This document shows positions 1-7,929 of a stretch of DNA of 33,264 nucleotides, piece by piece. This DNA comes from Roseomonas sp. 18066 (lineage in GTDB: Bacteria; Pseudomonadota; Alphaproteobacteria; Acetobacterales; Acetobacteraceae). The stretch covers positions 1 through 33,264 of the forward strand of contig NZ_CACSJM010000062.1 in the NCBI RefSeq assembly GCF_902706185.1, given 5' to 3'. A program made the position numbers and the translations under genes. Below the pieces are notes generated by a model, which ran no database searches, was not told the origin of the DNA, and worked only from the letters and a program-made list of their open reading frames with translations. Every line of letters starts with the position of its first letter. The stretch's first letter is position 1.

Positions 1-1
1 G

Positions 2-1351
2 CCGCCGACCCGCCCCGACCCGGAGGCGCTGGACTTCCAGGACGAGCTCGAGCAGGTCATCGCCGAGCCGCCGCCGCCCTGGCTGCGCGGCCCGCACTAC
101 CTGGTCGCCCTGCTGCTGATCGGGCTGGTCGCGACCGCGGCGCTGACCGAGACCGACATCGTCGTCGTCGGCACCGGCCGCCTGGTCACCGACAGCCCGC
201 CGCTGGTGCTGCAGCCGATGGACCGCTCGATCATCCGCGAGATCCTGGTCCGCCCCGGCCAGCGCGTCACCGCCGGCCAGGTGCTGGCGGTGCTCGACCC
301 GACCTTCGCCCGCGCCGACCGCGCGGCGCTGGACAGCCAGCGCCAGGCCCTGGCCGCCCAGACCGGGCGCCTGGAGGCCGAGCTGGCCGAGCGCCCGCTG
401 CCGGCCCCCGCCCCCGGCAATCTCGACGCCGCCCTGCAATTCACCCTGTGGCGGCAGCGCCAGGCGCAATACGCCACCCGCCTGCAGGGCTTCGACGAGG
501 AGATCGGCAGCCAGCAGGCCGGCATCCGCACCGCCGAGGAGCAGGCCACCTACCTGTCGCAGCAGCTGGCCGTGGCCAGCGACGTCGAAGGCGTCCGCGC
601 CAAGCTGCTGGAGGGCCAGGTCGGGTCCCGCCTGCAATATCTCGGTGCCCGCAGCCAGCGGCTGCAGACCGAGCAGGACTGGCGCAGCAGCCTGAACCGC
701 GCCACCGAGCTGCGTCACGCGCTGGCCGCCCGCCGCGCCGACCGCCAGGCCTTCCTGGACGAATGGCGCCGCGCCCTGCTGGAGGAGGCGGTGCGCACCC
801 GCGGCGAGCTGGCCCGGGTCGAGGAATCGCTGACCAAGGCCGCGCGCCTGGACGAGCTGACCCGCATCACCGCGCCGCAGGACGCGGTGGTGCTCGAGGT
901 CGCCCGCCGCTCGGTGGGCTCGGTGCTGCGCGAGGGCGAGGCGCTGATCAGCCTGACCCCGGCCGACGTCCCCCTGATCGCCGAGGTGACCATCGGCTCG
1001 GCCGATATCGGCTACACCAAGCCCGGCGACGCGGTGACGGTGAAGGTCGACGCCTTCCCCTTCCAGCGCCACGGCGCGGTCACCGGGCAGCTCCGCGCCA
1101 TCAGCCAGGAAAGCTTCACCCGCGGCAGCGAGAGTCGCGACGCCGAGACCCCGCCCTCGATGGGCGGCGGCGCCGTCCACCGCGGCCAGGTCACCCTGGA
1201 CAGCCTGGCGCTGCGCAACCTGCCCGAGGGCGCGCGGCTGACGCCTGGCATGACGGTGTCGGCGGAAATCATGGTGGGGACGCGGAGCGTTCTCGGATAC
1301 TTCCTGTACCCGATCACGCGGGGGCTGCAGGAAAGCATTCGCGAGCCTTGA
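2..1351 (+). CDS. HlyD-family type I secretion periplasmic adaptor, 5'-truncated by window edge
   Basis: The reading frame is open from base 2 and ends at TGA 1349-1351, so the gene begins outside the window and about 449 codons are visible. A short cytoplasmic stretch rich in Pro and Glu is followed by one hydrophobic segment (YLVALLLIGLVATAAL, about bases 100-150). Next come a lipoyl-like half (SIIREILVRPGQRVTAGQVL), a long Ala/Arg/Glu/Gln-rich helical hairpin, the second lipoyl half (ITAPQDAVVLEV) and a beta-barrel domain. The C-terminus (GYFLYPITRGLQESIREP) is typical of HlyD/PrtE adaptors. These proteins bridge an inner-membrane ABC exporter and a TolC-like outer-membrane channel, so the exporter is probably encoded just upstream. 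An internal GTG at 206 is not the real start, because the membrane anchor lies before it. Confidence 0.9.
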   Translation, partial: PPTRPDPEALDFQDELEQVIAEPPPPWLRGPHYLVALLLIGLVATAALTETDIVVVGTGRLVTDSPPLVLQPMDRSIIREILVRPGQRVTAGQVLAVLDPTFARADRAALDSQRQALAAQTGRLEAELAERPLPAPAPGNLDAALQFTLWRQRQAQYATRLQGFDEEIGSQQAGIRTAEEQATYLSQQLAVASDVEGVRAKLLEGQVGSRLQYLGARSQRLQTEQDWRSSLNRATELRHALAARRADRQAFLDEWRRALLEEAVRTRGELARVEESLTKAARLDELTRITAPQDAVVLEVARRSVGSVLREGEALISLTPADVPLIAEVTIGSADIGYTKPGDAVTVKVDAFPFQRHGAVTGQLRAISQESFTRGSESRDAETPPSMGGGAVHRGQVTLDSLALRNLPEGARLTPGMTVSAEIMVGTRSVLGYFLYPITRGLQESIREP

Positions 1352-1375
1352 GAAAAGACAAGATGAGAAAAGACA
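1349..1375 (+). repeat. 12-bp tandem direct repeat at the HlyD stop codon
   Basis: TGAGAAAAGACA occurs at 1349-1360 and again at 1364-1375, a 15-nt period. The first copy contains the adaptor's TGA stop. The A-rich tract lies immediately 5' of a hairpin module and could pair loosely with that module's T-tract. Confidence 0.6.
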
Positions 1376-1380
1376 GGGGC

Positions 1381-1424
1381 AGGCCAGGGGAATGAATTCC
1401 CCTGGACCCCTTCTTTTTTCTGTC
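1381..1424 (+). repeat. Hairpin/T-tract repeat module 1 (likely terminator)
   Basis: The arms CCAGGGGAA (1384-1392) and TTCCCCTGG (1397-1405) form a perfect 9-bp stem with loop TGAA. ACCCC and a T-tract (TTCTTTTTTCTGTC, 1411-1424) follow. Bases 1381-1422 are identical to 6442-6483. It sits 30 nt after the HlyD stop, so it probably terminates that transcript. It faces module 2. Confidence 0.85.
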
Positions 1425-1425
1425 T

Positions 1426-1480
1426 GATTGCCATGTCCACGTGGCAACGGGACCTGGCCCGGCCCAGCCACACGCGACCT
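1426..1480 (+). repeat. Conserved core of composite intergenic repeat, copy A
   Basis: The copy starts GATTGCCATGTCCACGTGG (1426-1444) and ends CGCGACCT (1473-1480). Homologous copies lie at 6488-6543 and 25900-25955 with nearly the same internal spacing (47-48 nt between the two anchors). CCACGTGG inside it is an 8-bp palindrome. The copy is flanked by facing hairpin modules 1 and 2. No function is recognised. Confidence 0.7.
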
Positions 1481-1522
1481 TTGAGTGCTGTGTCCCGCTT
1501 ATCCGCAAGGCAGCGGCAGCCT

Positions 1523-1564
1523 GACAGAAAAAAGATGGGGGTTTGGGGGAATTCATTCCCCCAA
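1523..1564 (-). repeat. Hairpin/T-tract repeat module 2 (inverted)
   Basis: The arms TTGGGGGAA (1543-1551) and TTCCCCCAA (1556-1564) pair perfectly around TTCA, and the A-tract GACAGAAAAAAGA lies at 1523-1535. Read on the minus strand it has the same design as module 1, but the outer base pairs differ in a compensatory way. It lies about 72 nt before the decarboxylase start, in the orientation of a minus-strand terminator. Confidence 0.8.
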
Positions 1565-1636
1565 CCTTCGCCTGCTCCCACACTGTGTTAATAAACCCCT
1601 CGCATATCCAAGCGGCGATCCCGGGGAAAAGCCACG

Positions 1637-2605
1637 ATGAAGCGCGCGCACAAACGAGTTCTGGTCACCGGCGGCGCCGGCTTCTTGGGGTCGCATTTGT
1701 GCGACCGGCTGCTGGCGCGGGGTGACGACGTGCTCTGCGTCGACAACTTCTTCACCGGGTCACGGGACAACGTGCTGCACCTGCTCGGCCATCCGCGCTT
1801 CGAGCTGATGCGGCACGACGTGACCTTCCCCCTCTTCGTTGAGGTGGACGAGATCTACAACCTGGCCTGCCCCGCCTCGCCGGTGCATTACCAGAACAAT
1901 CCCGTGCAGACGATCAAGACCGCCGTGCATGGCGCCATCAACATGCTCGGCCTGGCGAAGCGGCTGAACGCGCGGATCCTGCAGGCCTCGACCTCCGAGG
2001 TCTATGGCGACCCGACGGTGCATCCGCAGCCCGAGGAGTATCGCGGCAACGTCAATCCGATCGGCCCGCGCTCCTGCTACGACGAGGGCAAGCGCTGCGC
2101 CGAGACGCTGTTCTTCGATTATCACCGCCAGAACCAGGTCGATATCCGCGTCGCGCGGATCTTCAACACCTATGGCCCGCGCATGCATCCGAATGACGGC
2201 CGGGTGATCTCCAACTTCATCACCCAGGCGCTGCGCGGCGAGCCGATCACCCTGTTCGGCGACGGCCAGCAGACGCGCTCCTTCTGCTATGTCGACGACC
2301 TGATCGACGGGCTGATGAAGCTGATGGACGCCGAGGGCGACGCCCATGTCCCGGTCAATATCGGCAATCCCGGCGAGTTCACCATCCGCGAGCTGGCCGA
2401 GCTGGTGGTGCGGCTGACCGGCACCGGCAGCGAGCTGGTCTATCGCCCGCTGCCCACCGACGACCCGATGCAGCGCTGCCCCGACATCGCCCGCGCCCAG
2501 AAGCTGCTGGGCTGGGCGCCGCAGGTGCCGCTGGAGCAGGGGCTGCGCCGCACCATCGGCTATTTCGCCGAGGCCCTGGGCCTCGAGGCGCCCGCCCTCA
2601 CCTGA
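1637..2605 (+). CDS. uxs: UDP-glucuronate decarboxylase (UDP-xylose synthase), SDR family
   Basis: A 322-residue extended short-chain dehydrogenase, the usual length for bacterial UXS. The N-terminal NAD-binding motif is G12-x-x-G15-x-x-G18 (VTGGAGFLGSHL). DNFFTGSRDN and the catalytic set around STSEVYGDP (about residues 118-125) with Y148-x3-K152 (CYDEGKR) match UXS closely, as does RIFNTYGPRM. The enzyme oxidises UDP-glucuronate at C4, decarboxylates it and re-reduces it to UDP-xylose in the cytosol. The ATG at 1637 follows GGGGAAAA at a plausible distance. The gene precedes two glycosyltransferases by 20 nt, so it may supply their sugar donor, which is an inference. Related epimerases are less likely given the DNFFTG and YDEGK pattern. 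Confidence 0.88.
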   Translation: MKRAHKRVLVTGGAGFLGSHLCDRLLARGDDVLCVDNFFTGSRDNVLHLLGHPRFELMRHDVTFPLFVEVDEIYNLACPASPVHYQNNPVQTIKTAVHGAINMLGLAKRLNARILQASTSEVYGDPTVHPQPEEYRGNVNPIGPRSCYDEGKRCAETLFFDYHRQNQVDIRVARIFNTYGPRMHPNDGRVISNFITQALRGEPITLFGDGQQTRSFCYVDDLIDGLMKLMDAEGDAHVPVNIGNPGEFTIRELAELVVRLTGTGSELVYRPLPTDDPMQRCPDIARAQKLLGWAPQVPLEQGLRRTIGYFAEALGLEAPALT

Positions 2606-2625
2606 CCGCGCCAGGGGATATGGCC

Positions 2626-4590
2626 ATGCAGAATTCCGGCATCGTGGCGTTGTTCGCCGCCGCCCAGCAGCTTGCCGCGCAGCCGCAGATGGCGCTGGCG
2701 CTGTACCGCGACTACCTCGTGCAGAATCCCGAGGATCCTTTGCTGCACGCGGTCTATTTCAACCAGGCCGTGCTGCTGGGGCAGCAGAACGATGTCGCCG
2801 GCGCCGCCCAGGCCTTCGGCGAGGCGATCCGCCGTGCGCCCAACTTCATCCCGCCCTATATCAACCTGGGCGCGCTGTATGAAAAGCTCGGCGCCATCGA
2901 TCCGGCGCTGGAGCATTGGAAGCATGCGATCGACATGCTGGCCGCGGTCAGCCCGGACAACCTGACCTACAAGCTGACCGCGCAGAAGCAGACCGCGCGC
3001 CTGCTGGAAGACCGCAAGCAGCTGGCCCGCGCCGAGACCATCCTGCAGGAAATGCTGCTGCTGCAGCCGCATCAGCGCGACGTGCTGCAGCACTGGGTGG
3101 CGCTGCGCCAGCGCCAGTGCCGCTGGCCGCTGCTGCAGCCGCTGGGCCCGATCGACCTGGCCGAGATGAAGCGCCGCCTGGCCCCGCTGAGCCTGGCCAC
3201 CTATACCGACGACCCGATGCTGCAGCTGGCCAATTCCTGGTCCTACAGCAAGCGCGACGTCGGCTACCCCGACGACTTCGCCGTGCTCGAGGATTTTTCC
3301 CTGGTGCCGCGCGAAGGGCGGCGGCTGCGCATCGGCTACCTGTCCTCCGACCTGCGCGAGCATGCCATCGGCTTCCTCACCGCCGACATGTACCGCCTGC
3401 ACGACCGCGACCGCTTCGAGATCTTTGTCTACTACTGCGGCATCGCCGCGGAAGACACGACGAAGCAGCGCATCCGCGACCAGGTCGAGCACTGGCACGA
3501 CGTCACGCCGCTGGATGACGACGCGGCGCTGGCGCTGATGCGCGGCCATGGCATCGACATCCTGATCGACGTCAACGGCCATACCCGCGGCGCCCGCACC
3601 GCGCTGCTGGCGCGCCGCCCGGCGCCGGTCATCGTCAACTGGCTCGGCTTCCCGGCCTCGATGGGCAGCCCCTACCACCACTATATCATCGCCGACGACT
3701 TCATCATCCCTGACGGGAACGAGCGCTTCTTCACCGAGACGGTGCTGCGCCTGCCCTGCTACCAGCCCAACGACCGCAACCGCGTGTTGGCCGAGACCGC
3801 GCCGAGCCGCGCCGAGGCCGGCCTGCCCGACGACGCCACCGTCTTCTGCAGCTTCAACGGCACGCAGAAAGTCACGCCCTTCGTCTTCGCGCGCTGGATG
3901 GCGATCCTGCGCGGCGTGCCGGGCAGCGTGCTCTGGCTGCTGAAGTCGAGCGAGGAGGTCGATATCCGCCTGCGCGCCTTGGCGACCGAGCATGGCATCG
4001 ATCCCGCCCGCCTGGTCTTCGCGCCGCTCGCCAACAACCGCGACCATGTCGCGCGCTATCCGCTGGCCGATCTCTTCCTCGACACCGCGCCCTATGGCGC
4101 GCACACCACGGCCTCCGACGCGCTGTGGATGGGCGTGCCGGTGCTGACCACGCCGGGGCAGAGCTTCGCCTCCCGCGTCTGCGGCAGCCTGGTGCGCGCC
4201 GCCGGCCTGCCCGAGCTTCTTTGCTCCGACGGCGAGGATTATGTCCGCCGCGCCATCGCCCTCGGCCAGGACCGCGCCCAGCTCGCCGAGTATCGCGACC
4301 GGCTGCTGGCCAATCGCCAGACCAGCGTGCTGTTCGACACCGAGCTCTTTGTCGCCAGGTTCGAGGAGCTGTTCGACGGCATCTGGGCCGATGTCATGGC
4401 AGGCCGCCTGCCGCGCCCCGACCTGTCGAACCTGGAAAGCTACCTGGAGATCGGCGTCGGCCTCGACCACGAAAGCGTCGAGTTCGGCCCGGGCTTCGAC
4501 GCCGCCTATCGCGGCGCCATCGCCCGCCGGCATCGCTTCACGCCGTTCCCTGGCGATGCCCGCCTCTGGCCGCAGGACAGCGCCGCATGA
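2626..4590 (+). CDS. TPR-containing GT41 (OGT/SPINDLY-like) glycosyltransferase 1
   Basis: A 654-residue protein. The N-terminal 180 or so residues hold TPR-like helices (for example IPPYINLGALYEKLGAIDPALEHW). The rest is the C-terminal domain of family GT41, which transfers a sugar from a nucleotide donor to protein Ser/Thr or Asn in the cytosol. Recognisable OGT positions are GYLSSDLREH with H246, DILIDVNGHTRGAR, a lysine in FNGTQKVTP (K415) and the donor-phosphate motif H493-T494-T495 (YGAHTTASDALWMG). I chose ATG 2626 because AGGGG at 2613-2617 lies 8 nt before it, against only 2 nt before the ATG at 2620. The gene lies 20 nt after uxs and overlaps its paralogue by ATGA. The target protein and sugar are unknown. 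Confidence 0.85.
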   Translation: MQNSGIVALFAAAQQLAAQPQMALALYRDYLVQNPEDPLLHAVYFNQAVLLGQQNDVAGAAQAFGEAIRRAPNFIPPYINLGALYEKLGAIDPALEHWKHAIDMLAAVSPDNLTYKLTAQKQTARLLEDRKQLARAETILQEMLLLQPHQRDVLQHWVALRQRQCRWPLLQPLGPIDLAEMKRRLAPLSLATYTDDPMLQLANSWSYSKRDVGYPDDFAVLEDFSLVPREGRRLRIGYLSSDLREHAIGFLTADMYRLHDRDRFEIFVYYCGIAAEDTTKQRIRDQVEHWHDVTPLDDDAALALMRGHGIDILIDVNGHTRGARTALLARRPAPVIVNWLGFPASMGSPYHHYIIADDFIIPDGNERFFTETVLRLPCYQPNDRNRVLAETAPSRAEAGLPDDATVFCSFNGTQKVTPFVFARWMAILRGVPGSVLWLLKSSEEVDIRLRALATEHGIDPARLVFAPLANNRDHVARYPLADLFLDTAPYGAHTTASDALWMGVPVLTTPGQSFASRVCGSLVRAAGLPELLCSDGEDYVRRAIALGQDRAQLAEYRDRLLANRQTSVLFDTELFVARFEELFDGIWADVMAGRLPRPDLSNLESYLEIGVGLDHESVEFGPGFDAAYRGAIARRHRFTPFPGDARLWPQDSAA

Positions 4591-6437
4591 GCGAGGCCAC
4601 CACCGCCATCGAGACCGCCTGGCTGCTGCCGCGGCTCGGCCAGGACCTGCCCGCCGCCGAGGCGGAAATGCGCCAGGGCCTGCTGGCGCGGCTGCGGCTG
4701 GAGCAGCTGCTCGGCCTGGTCGAGACCAGCGACATCGCCCGGCCGCCGCTCTACATGATCGGCGTCTATCGCGACTGGATCATGGCCAATCAGGGCTCGG
4801 TGCAGGCCGCCGCGGCCTGGTTCAACCTGGGCGTCGAATGGGCCCCGCATGACGCCGGCAAGGCCGCCAGCGCCTATCAGCAGGCGCTCACCCTGAAGCC
4901 GGATTTCCACCCGGCCGCGGTCAATCTCGGCCTGTCGCTGGAACGCCAGGGCCAGGCGGAGGCGGCGCTGGCCTGCTGGGCCGAGGCGCTGCAGCCCGAC
5001 GCCGCCCGCACCGCGCTGCTCAATCATCGCGGCCGCGTGCTGGAGGAGATGGGCCGCTTCGAGGAAGCCACGGAGCTCCTCTTCAAGTCGCTGCTGACCG
5101 ACCCTGCCCAGCCCGACGTGGTGCAGCACTGGAGCCATCTGCGGCAGAAGACCTGCACCTGGCCCATCGTCCCGCCCGAGGGCCTGCCCGGCCTGCCCTA
5201 CCGCGACCTGGTGACGCAATCCGGCCCGCTCGGCGCGCTCGCCCTGCTGGCCGACCCGGAGGCGCAGCGCGAGGTCGGCCACCACTGGCTGACCCGCAAG
5301 ATCCCGGCCGCGCCGCATCGCTTGAGCCCGCCCGAGGGCTATGCCCATGCGCGCATCCGCATCGGCTACATGTCCTCCGACTTCTGCCGCCATGCGATGA
5401 GCTTCCTGATCGTCGAGCTGCTGGAACGCCACGACCGCGCGCAGTTCGAGGTCTATGGCTATTGCTCCAGCATCGACGATGGCAGCCCGATCCGCGCCCG
5501 CGTGCTGGCCGCCCTCGACCATTATGTCCCGGTCCGCGCGCTCGACGACGCGGCGCTGGCTGAGCGCATCCGCGCCGACGAGATCGACATCCTGATCGAC
5601 CTCAATGGCATGACCAAGGGCGCGCGGCTGCAGACGCTGCGCTGGAAGCCGGCGCCGGTGCAGGCGACCTATCTCGGCTATATCGGCTCCGTGCCGCTGC
5701 CCGAGCTCGACTGGCTGATCTGCGACGACTTCACCATCCCCGCCGATCGCGCCGACGAATACACCCCCCGGCCGCTGCCGCTGCCCGTGGTCTACCAGGC
5801 CAATGACGGCCGCATGCCGGTGCTGCCCGCGGTCTCCCGCGCCGCCGAGGGCCTGCCGGAAGACCGTTTCGTCTTCTGCTGCTTCTGCAATTCCTACAAG
5901 ATCACGCCCGATATCTTCGCCGCCTGGACCACGATCCTGGCGCGCGCGCCCAACAGCGTGCTGTGGCTGGTCGGCGACAACCCCACAGCGCGGCGCAACC
6001 TGCTGGCCCAGGCCGAGGCCGCCGGCATCGACCCGGCCCGCCTGATCTTCGCCCAGCGCGTCGAGCCCGAACGCTACCTGGCGCGCATGGCGCTGGGCGA
6101 CCTGTTCCTCGACACCTCGCCCTACAATGCCGGGACCGTCGCCAGCGACGCGCTGCGCATGGGACTGCCACTGCTGACGCTGTCGCAGGCCTCCTTCGCC
6201 TCGCGCATGGCGGGCAGCCTGCTGAACGCCATCGGCATGCCGGAGACCATCGCGACCAGCCACGACGACTACGTCGAGATCGCCGTGAGCCTCGCGACCG
6301 ATCCGGCCCGCCACGCCGCGCTGCGGGCGAAGCTGAAGGGCGACGCCTGGCAGAAGACGCTGGGCGACAGCGCAGGGTTTGCGAAGCGCTTCGAAGAGGC
6401 GATGAAGAAGATCAGAGTGCAGCCAAGCGAAGGCTAG
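4587..6437 (+). CDS. TPR-containing GT41 (OGT/SPINDLY-like) glycosyltransferase 2
   Basis: A 616-residue paralogue of the preceding gene. It starts at ATG 4587 inside the ATGA overlap with the upstream stop. The same frame is open further upstream to 4125, but that part only shadows the first gene. TPR-like helices (AAAWFNLGVEWAPHDAGKAASAYQQAL and following) precede the GT41 domain. Conserved points are GYMSSDFCRH with H269, DILIDLNGMTKGAR, FCNSYKITP with K438 and PNSVLWLVGDN. Where paralogue 1 has HTT at the donor-phosphate site, this protein has G516-T517-V518 (YNAGTVASDALRMG). That may mean a different donor or weaker activity. A Gly at the first position occurs in some bacterial members, so loss of function is not established. 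Confidence 0.84.
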   Translation: MSEATTAIETAWLLPRLGQDLPAAEAEMRQGLLARLRLEQLLGLVETSDIARPPLYMIGVYRDWIMANQGSVQAAAAWFNLGVEWAPHDAGKAASAYQQALTLKPDFHPAAVNLGLSLERQGQAEAALACWAEALQPDAARTALLNHRGRVLEEMGRFEEATELLFKSLLTDPAQPDVVQHWSHLRQKTCTWPIVPPEGLPGLPYRDLVTQSGPLGALALLADPEAQREVGHHWLTRKIPAAPHRLSPPEGYAHARIRIGYMSSDFCRHAMSFLIVELLERHDRAQFEVYGYCSSIDDGSPIRARVLAALDHYVPVRALDDAALAERIRADEIDILIDLNGMTKGARLQTLRWKPAPVQATYLGYIGSVPLPELDWLICDDFTIPADRADEYTPRPLPLPVVYQANDGRMPVLPAVSRAAEGLPEDRFVFCCFCNSYKITPDIFAAWTTILARAPNSVLWLVGDNPTARRNLLAQAEAAGIDPARLIFAQRVEPERYLARMALGDLFLDTSPYNAGTVASDALRMGLPLLTLSQASFASRMAGSLLNAIGMPETIATSHDDYVEIAVSLATDPARHAALRAKLKGDAWQKTLGDSAGFAKRFEEAMKKIRVQPSEG

Positions 6438-6441
6438 CCCA

Positions 6442-6483
6442 AGGCCAGGGGAATGAATTCCCCTGGACCCCTTCTTTTTTCTG
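6442..6483 (+). repeat. Hairpin/T-tract repeat module 3 (likely terminator)
   Basis: All 42 bases are identical to module 1 (1381-1422). Arms lie at 6445-6453 and 6458-6466 around TGAA, with the T-tract at 6472-6483. It begins 4 nt after the second GT41 stop, so it is well placed to end the plus-strand operon. Confidence 0.85.
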
Positions 6484-6487
6484 CGGT

Positions 6488-6543
6488 GACTGCCGTGTCC
6501 ACGTGGAGACAGTACGTGAAACGGCCCCGCCGAAGCGCGACCT
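6488..6543 (+). repeat. Conserved core of composite intergenic repeat, copy B
   Basis: It starts GACTGCCGTGTCCACGTGG (6488-6506) and ends CGCGACCT (6536-6543). It aligns with copies at 1426-1480 and 25900-25955. TCCACGTGGA inside it is a 10-bp palindrome. It lies between facing hairpin modules 3 and 4. Confidence 0.7.
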
Positions 6544-6564
6544 GTCAGCGAGCGCCGATCATAT

Positions 6565-6592
6565 AAAAAAGGGCGTCCCGCCGGGACGCCCT
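6565..6592 (-). terminator. Strong intrinsic terminator of the dehydrogenase operon
   Basis: On the minus strand, the perfect 9-bp stem GGGCGTCCC/GGGACGCCC (6571-6579 with 6583-6591, 3-nt loop) is followed directly by TTTTTT (6570-6565). It lies about 100 nt past the cytochrome c stop at 6694, inside the composite repeat. Confidence 0.9.
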
Positions 6593-6637
6593 GATATCGT
6601 TGGTGTCGAGGCGCTGGCCTGCAAACGGCCAACAGAA

Positions 6638-6677
6638 CAGAAAAAAGAAGGGGGTCCGGGGGAATTCATTCCCCCGG
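6638..6677 (-). repeat. Hairpin/T-tract repeat module 4 (inverted, likely terminator)
   Basis: The arms CCGGGGGAA (6656-6664) and TTCCCCCGG (6669-6677) flank TTCA, with the A-tract CAGAAAAAAGAAG at 6638-6650. On the minus strand it begins 16 nt after the cytochrome c stop, hairpin first and then T-tract, as expected for a terminator of that operon. Confidence 0.83.
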
Positions 6678-6693
6678 CCTTTTTCCCTTCTCT

Positions 6694-7929
6694 TCAGTGC
6701 CCCCCAGCCATCGACCGCATCGCCTTCACCTGATCCGGCGTGACGGCGGGGGCTGCGTTGCCCCAGCTGTTGCGGATGAAGGTGGAGACGTCGGCCACCT
6801 GCTGGTCGGTCATGCGCCAGCCGAAGGCCGGCATGGCCGCGCCGGTCACCGCATGCGGGGTGGCGGCCGACTTGGCGCCTTGCAGCACCACGCGCAGCAC
6901 GCCGGTCGGGTCGCCCTGCTGGACGAACTGGCTGTCGGCCAGGCGCGGGAAGATGCCGGCCACGCCCGAGCCGTTGCCGACATGGCAGGCGGCGCAGGTG
7001 TCGGCGTAGATCGCCTCGCCGGCGCGCATGCGGTTGTCGGTCGCGGCGACCGCGGTCGGCGTGGTCGCCGCCGGGGCCGGGGCGCGCTCGCGCAGATAGA
7101 CGGCGATGGCCTTCAGGTCGGCATCGGTCATCTTGCTGGTCGACAGCTCCACCACCTCCGCCATCGGGCCGCTGGCCGTGCTGCGATGGGTGATGCCGGT
7201 GCGCAGGTATTCGACGATTTCCTGCTCGGTCCAGGCGCCGATGCCAGTGCGGCGGTCGGCGGTCAGCGACGGCGCGAACCAGCCCTGCAGCGGGCCGCCT
7301 TCCAGATGGGCGCCCCCCTTGTCGCCGCCGATCAGGTTGCGCGGCGTGTGGCACAGCCCGCAATGGGCCGGGCCTTCGACGATGAAGGCGCCGCGGTTGT
7401 ACTCTTCCGACTTGCTCGGGTCAGGACGAAAGGTGCCGGGCGTGAAGTTCAGCATGTTCCAGCCGGCCATCAGCAGGCGGACATTGAAGGGGAAGGGCAG
7501 CGTGCTGCGATCCACCTGGTTCTTCACCGCCGGCTGCGCCTGGAGATAGGCGAAGATGGCGTCGTTGTCGCTGCGCGACATCAGCGTGAAGGCCGTGTAG
7601 GGGAAGGCCGGGTACAGGTGGGTTCCGTCCGGCCGCTTGCCTTCATGCATGGCGCGGTTGAAGTCGCCGGCGGTCCAGCGGCCGATGCCGGTCTCGGCGT
7701 CGGGCGTCAGGTTGGGGACCGAGATCTTGCCGAAGGGCGTCTCCAGCAGGTGGCCGCCCGACATCGACTGGCCGTCGCTGCCGACATGGCAGGCCATGCA
7801 GTCGCCGAGGATGGCCAGGTACTTGCCGCGCTCGACTTCCGTGAAGTTGTCGGCATCGGCGCGGGCCGGCGCCGCGCCGAGCAGGGTGGCGGCGGCCAGC
7901 AGGCCGGCCGCGAGGATCTGCGCGCGCAT
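6694..7929 (-). CDS. Triheme cytochrome c subunit of membrane-associated dehydrogenase
   Basis: A 411-residue precursor with a Sec signal peptide (ILAAGLLAAATLLGAAPARA, cleavage near residue 24). Three CxxCH heme sites are visible: C44-x-x-C47-H48 (DCMACH), C190-x-x-C193-H194 (HCGLCH) and C312-x-x-C315-H316 (TCAACH). Three mono-heme domains in this length match the cytochrome subunit of gluconate 2-dehydrogenase, sorbitol/fructose dehydrogenase or alcohol dehydrogenase complexes, which passes electrons from the flavoprotein to ubiquinone in the periplasm. Its ATG (7929) overlaps the flavoprotein stop as ATGA, showing translational coupling. The frame is open upstream, but only as a shadow of the flavoprotein gene. 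Confidence 0.9.
   Translation of the reverse strand: MRAQILAAGLLAAATLLGAAPARADADNFTEVERGKYLAILGDCMACHVGSDGQSMSGGHLLETPFGKISVPNLTPDAETGIGRWTAGDFNRAMHEGKRPDGTHLYPAFPYTAFTLMSRSDNDAIFAYLQAQPAVKNQVDRSTLPFPFNVRLLMAGWNMLNFTPGTFRPDPSKSEEYNRGAFIVEGPAHCGLCHTPRNLIGGDKGGAHLEGGPLQGWFAPSLTADRRTGIGAWTEQEIVEYLRTGITHRSTASGPMAEVVELSTSKMTDADLKAIAVYLRERAPAPAATTPTAVAATDNRMRAGEAIYADTCAACHVGNGSGVAGIFPRLADSQFVQQGDPTGVLRVVLQGAKSAATPHAVTGAAMPAFGWRMTDQQVADVSTFIRNSWGNAAPAVTPDQVKAMRSMAGGH

Noticed and set aside
1381..1564. Palindrome pairs considered as CRISPR repeats or an insertion sequence
   Set aside because: There is no regular spacer array and no transposase gene. Only two facing modules are present, so a non-coding composite repeat fits better.
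2560..4533. Long antisense open frame of about 650 codons opposite the first GT41 gene
   Set aside because: It has no recognisable domain and a low-complexity His/Gln/Ala/Gly composition. High-GC codon bias in the real gene leaves the opposite strand free of stops.
4506..6632. Antisense open frame of about 700 codons opposite the second GT41 gene
   Set aside because: Same composition artefact. It also runs through the intergenic repeats and has no plausible start.
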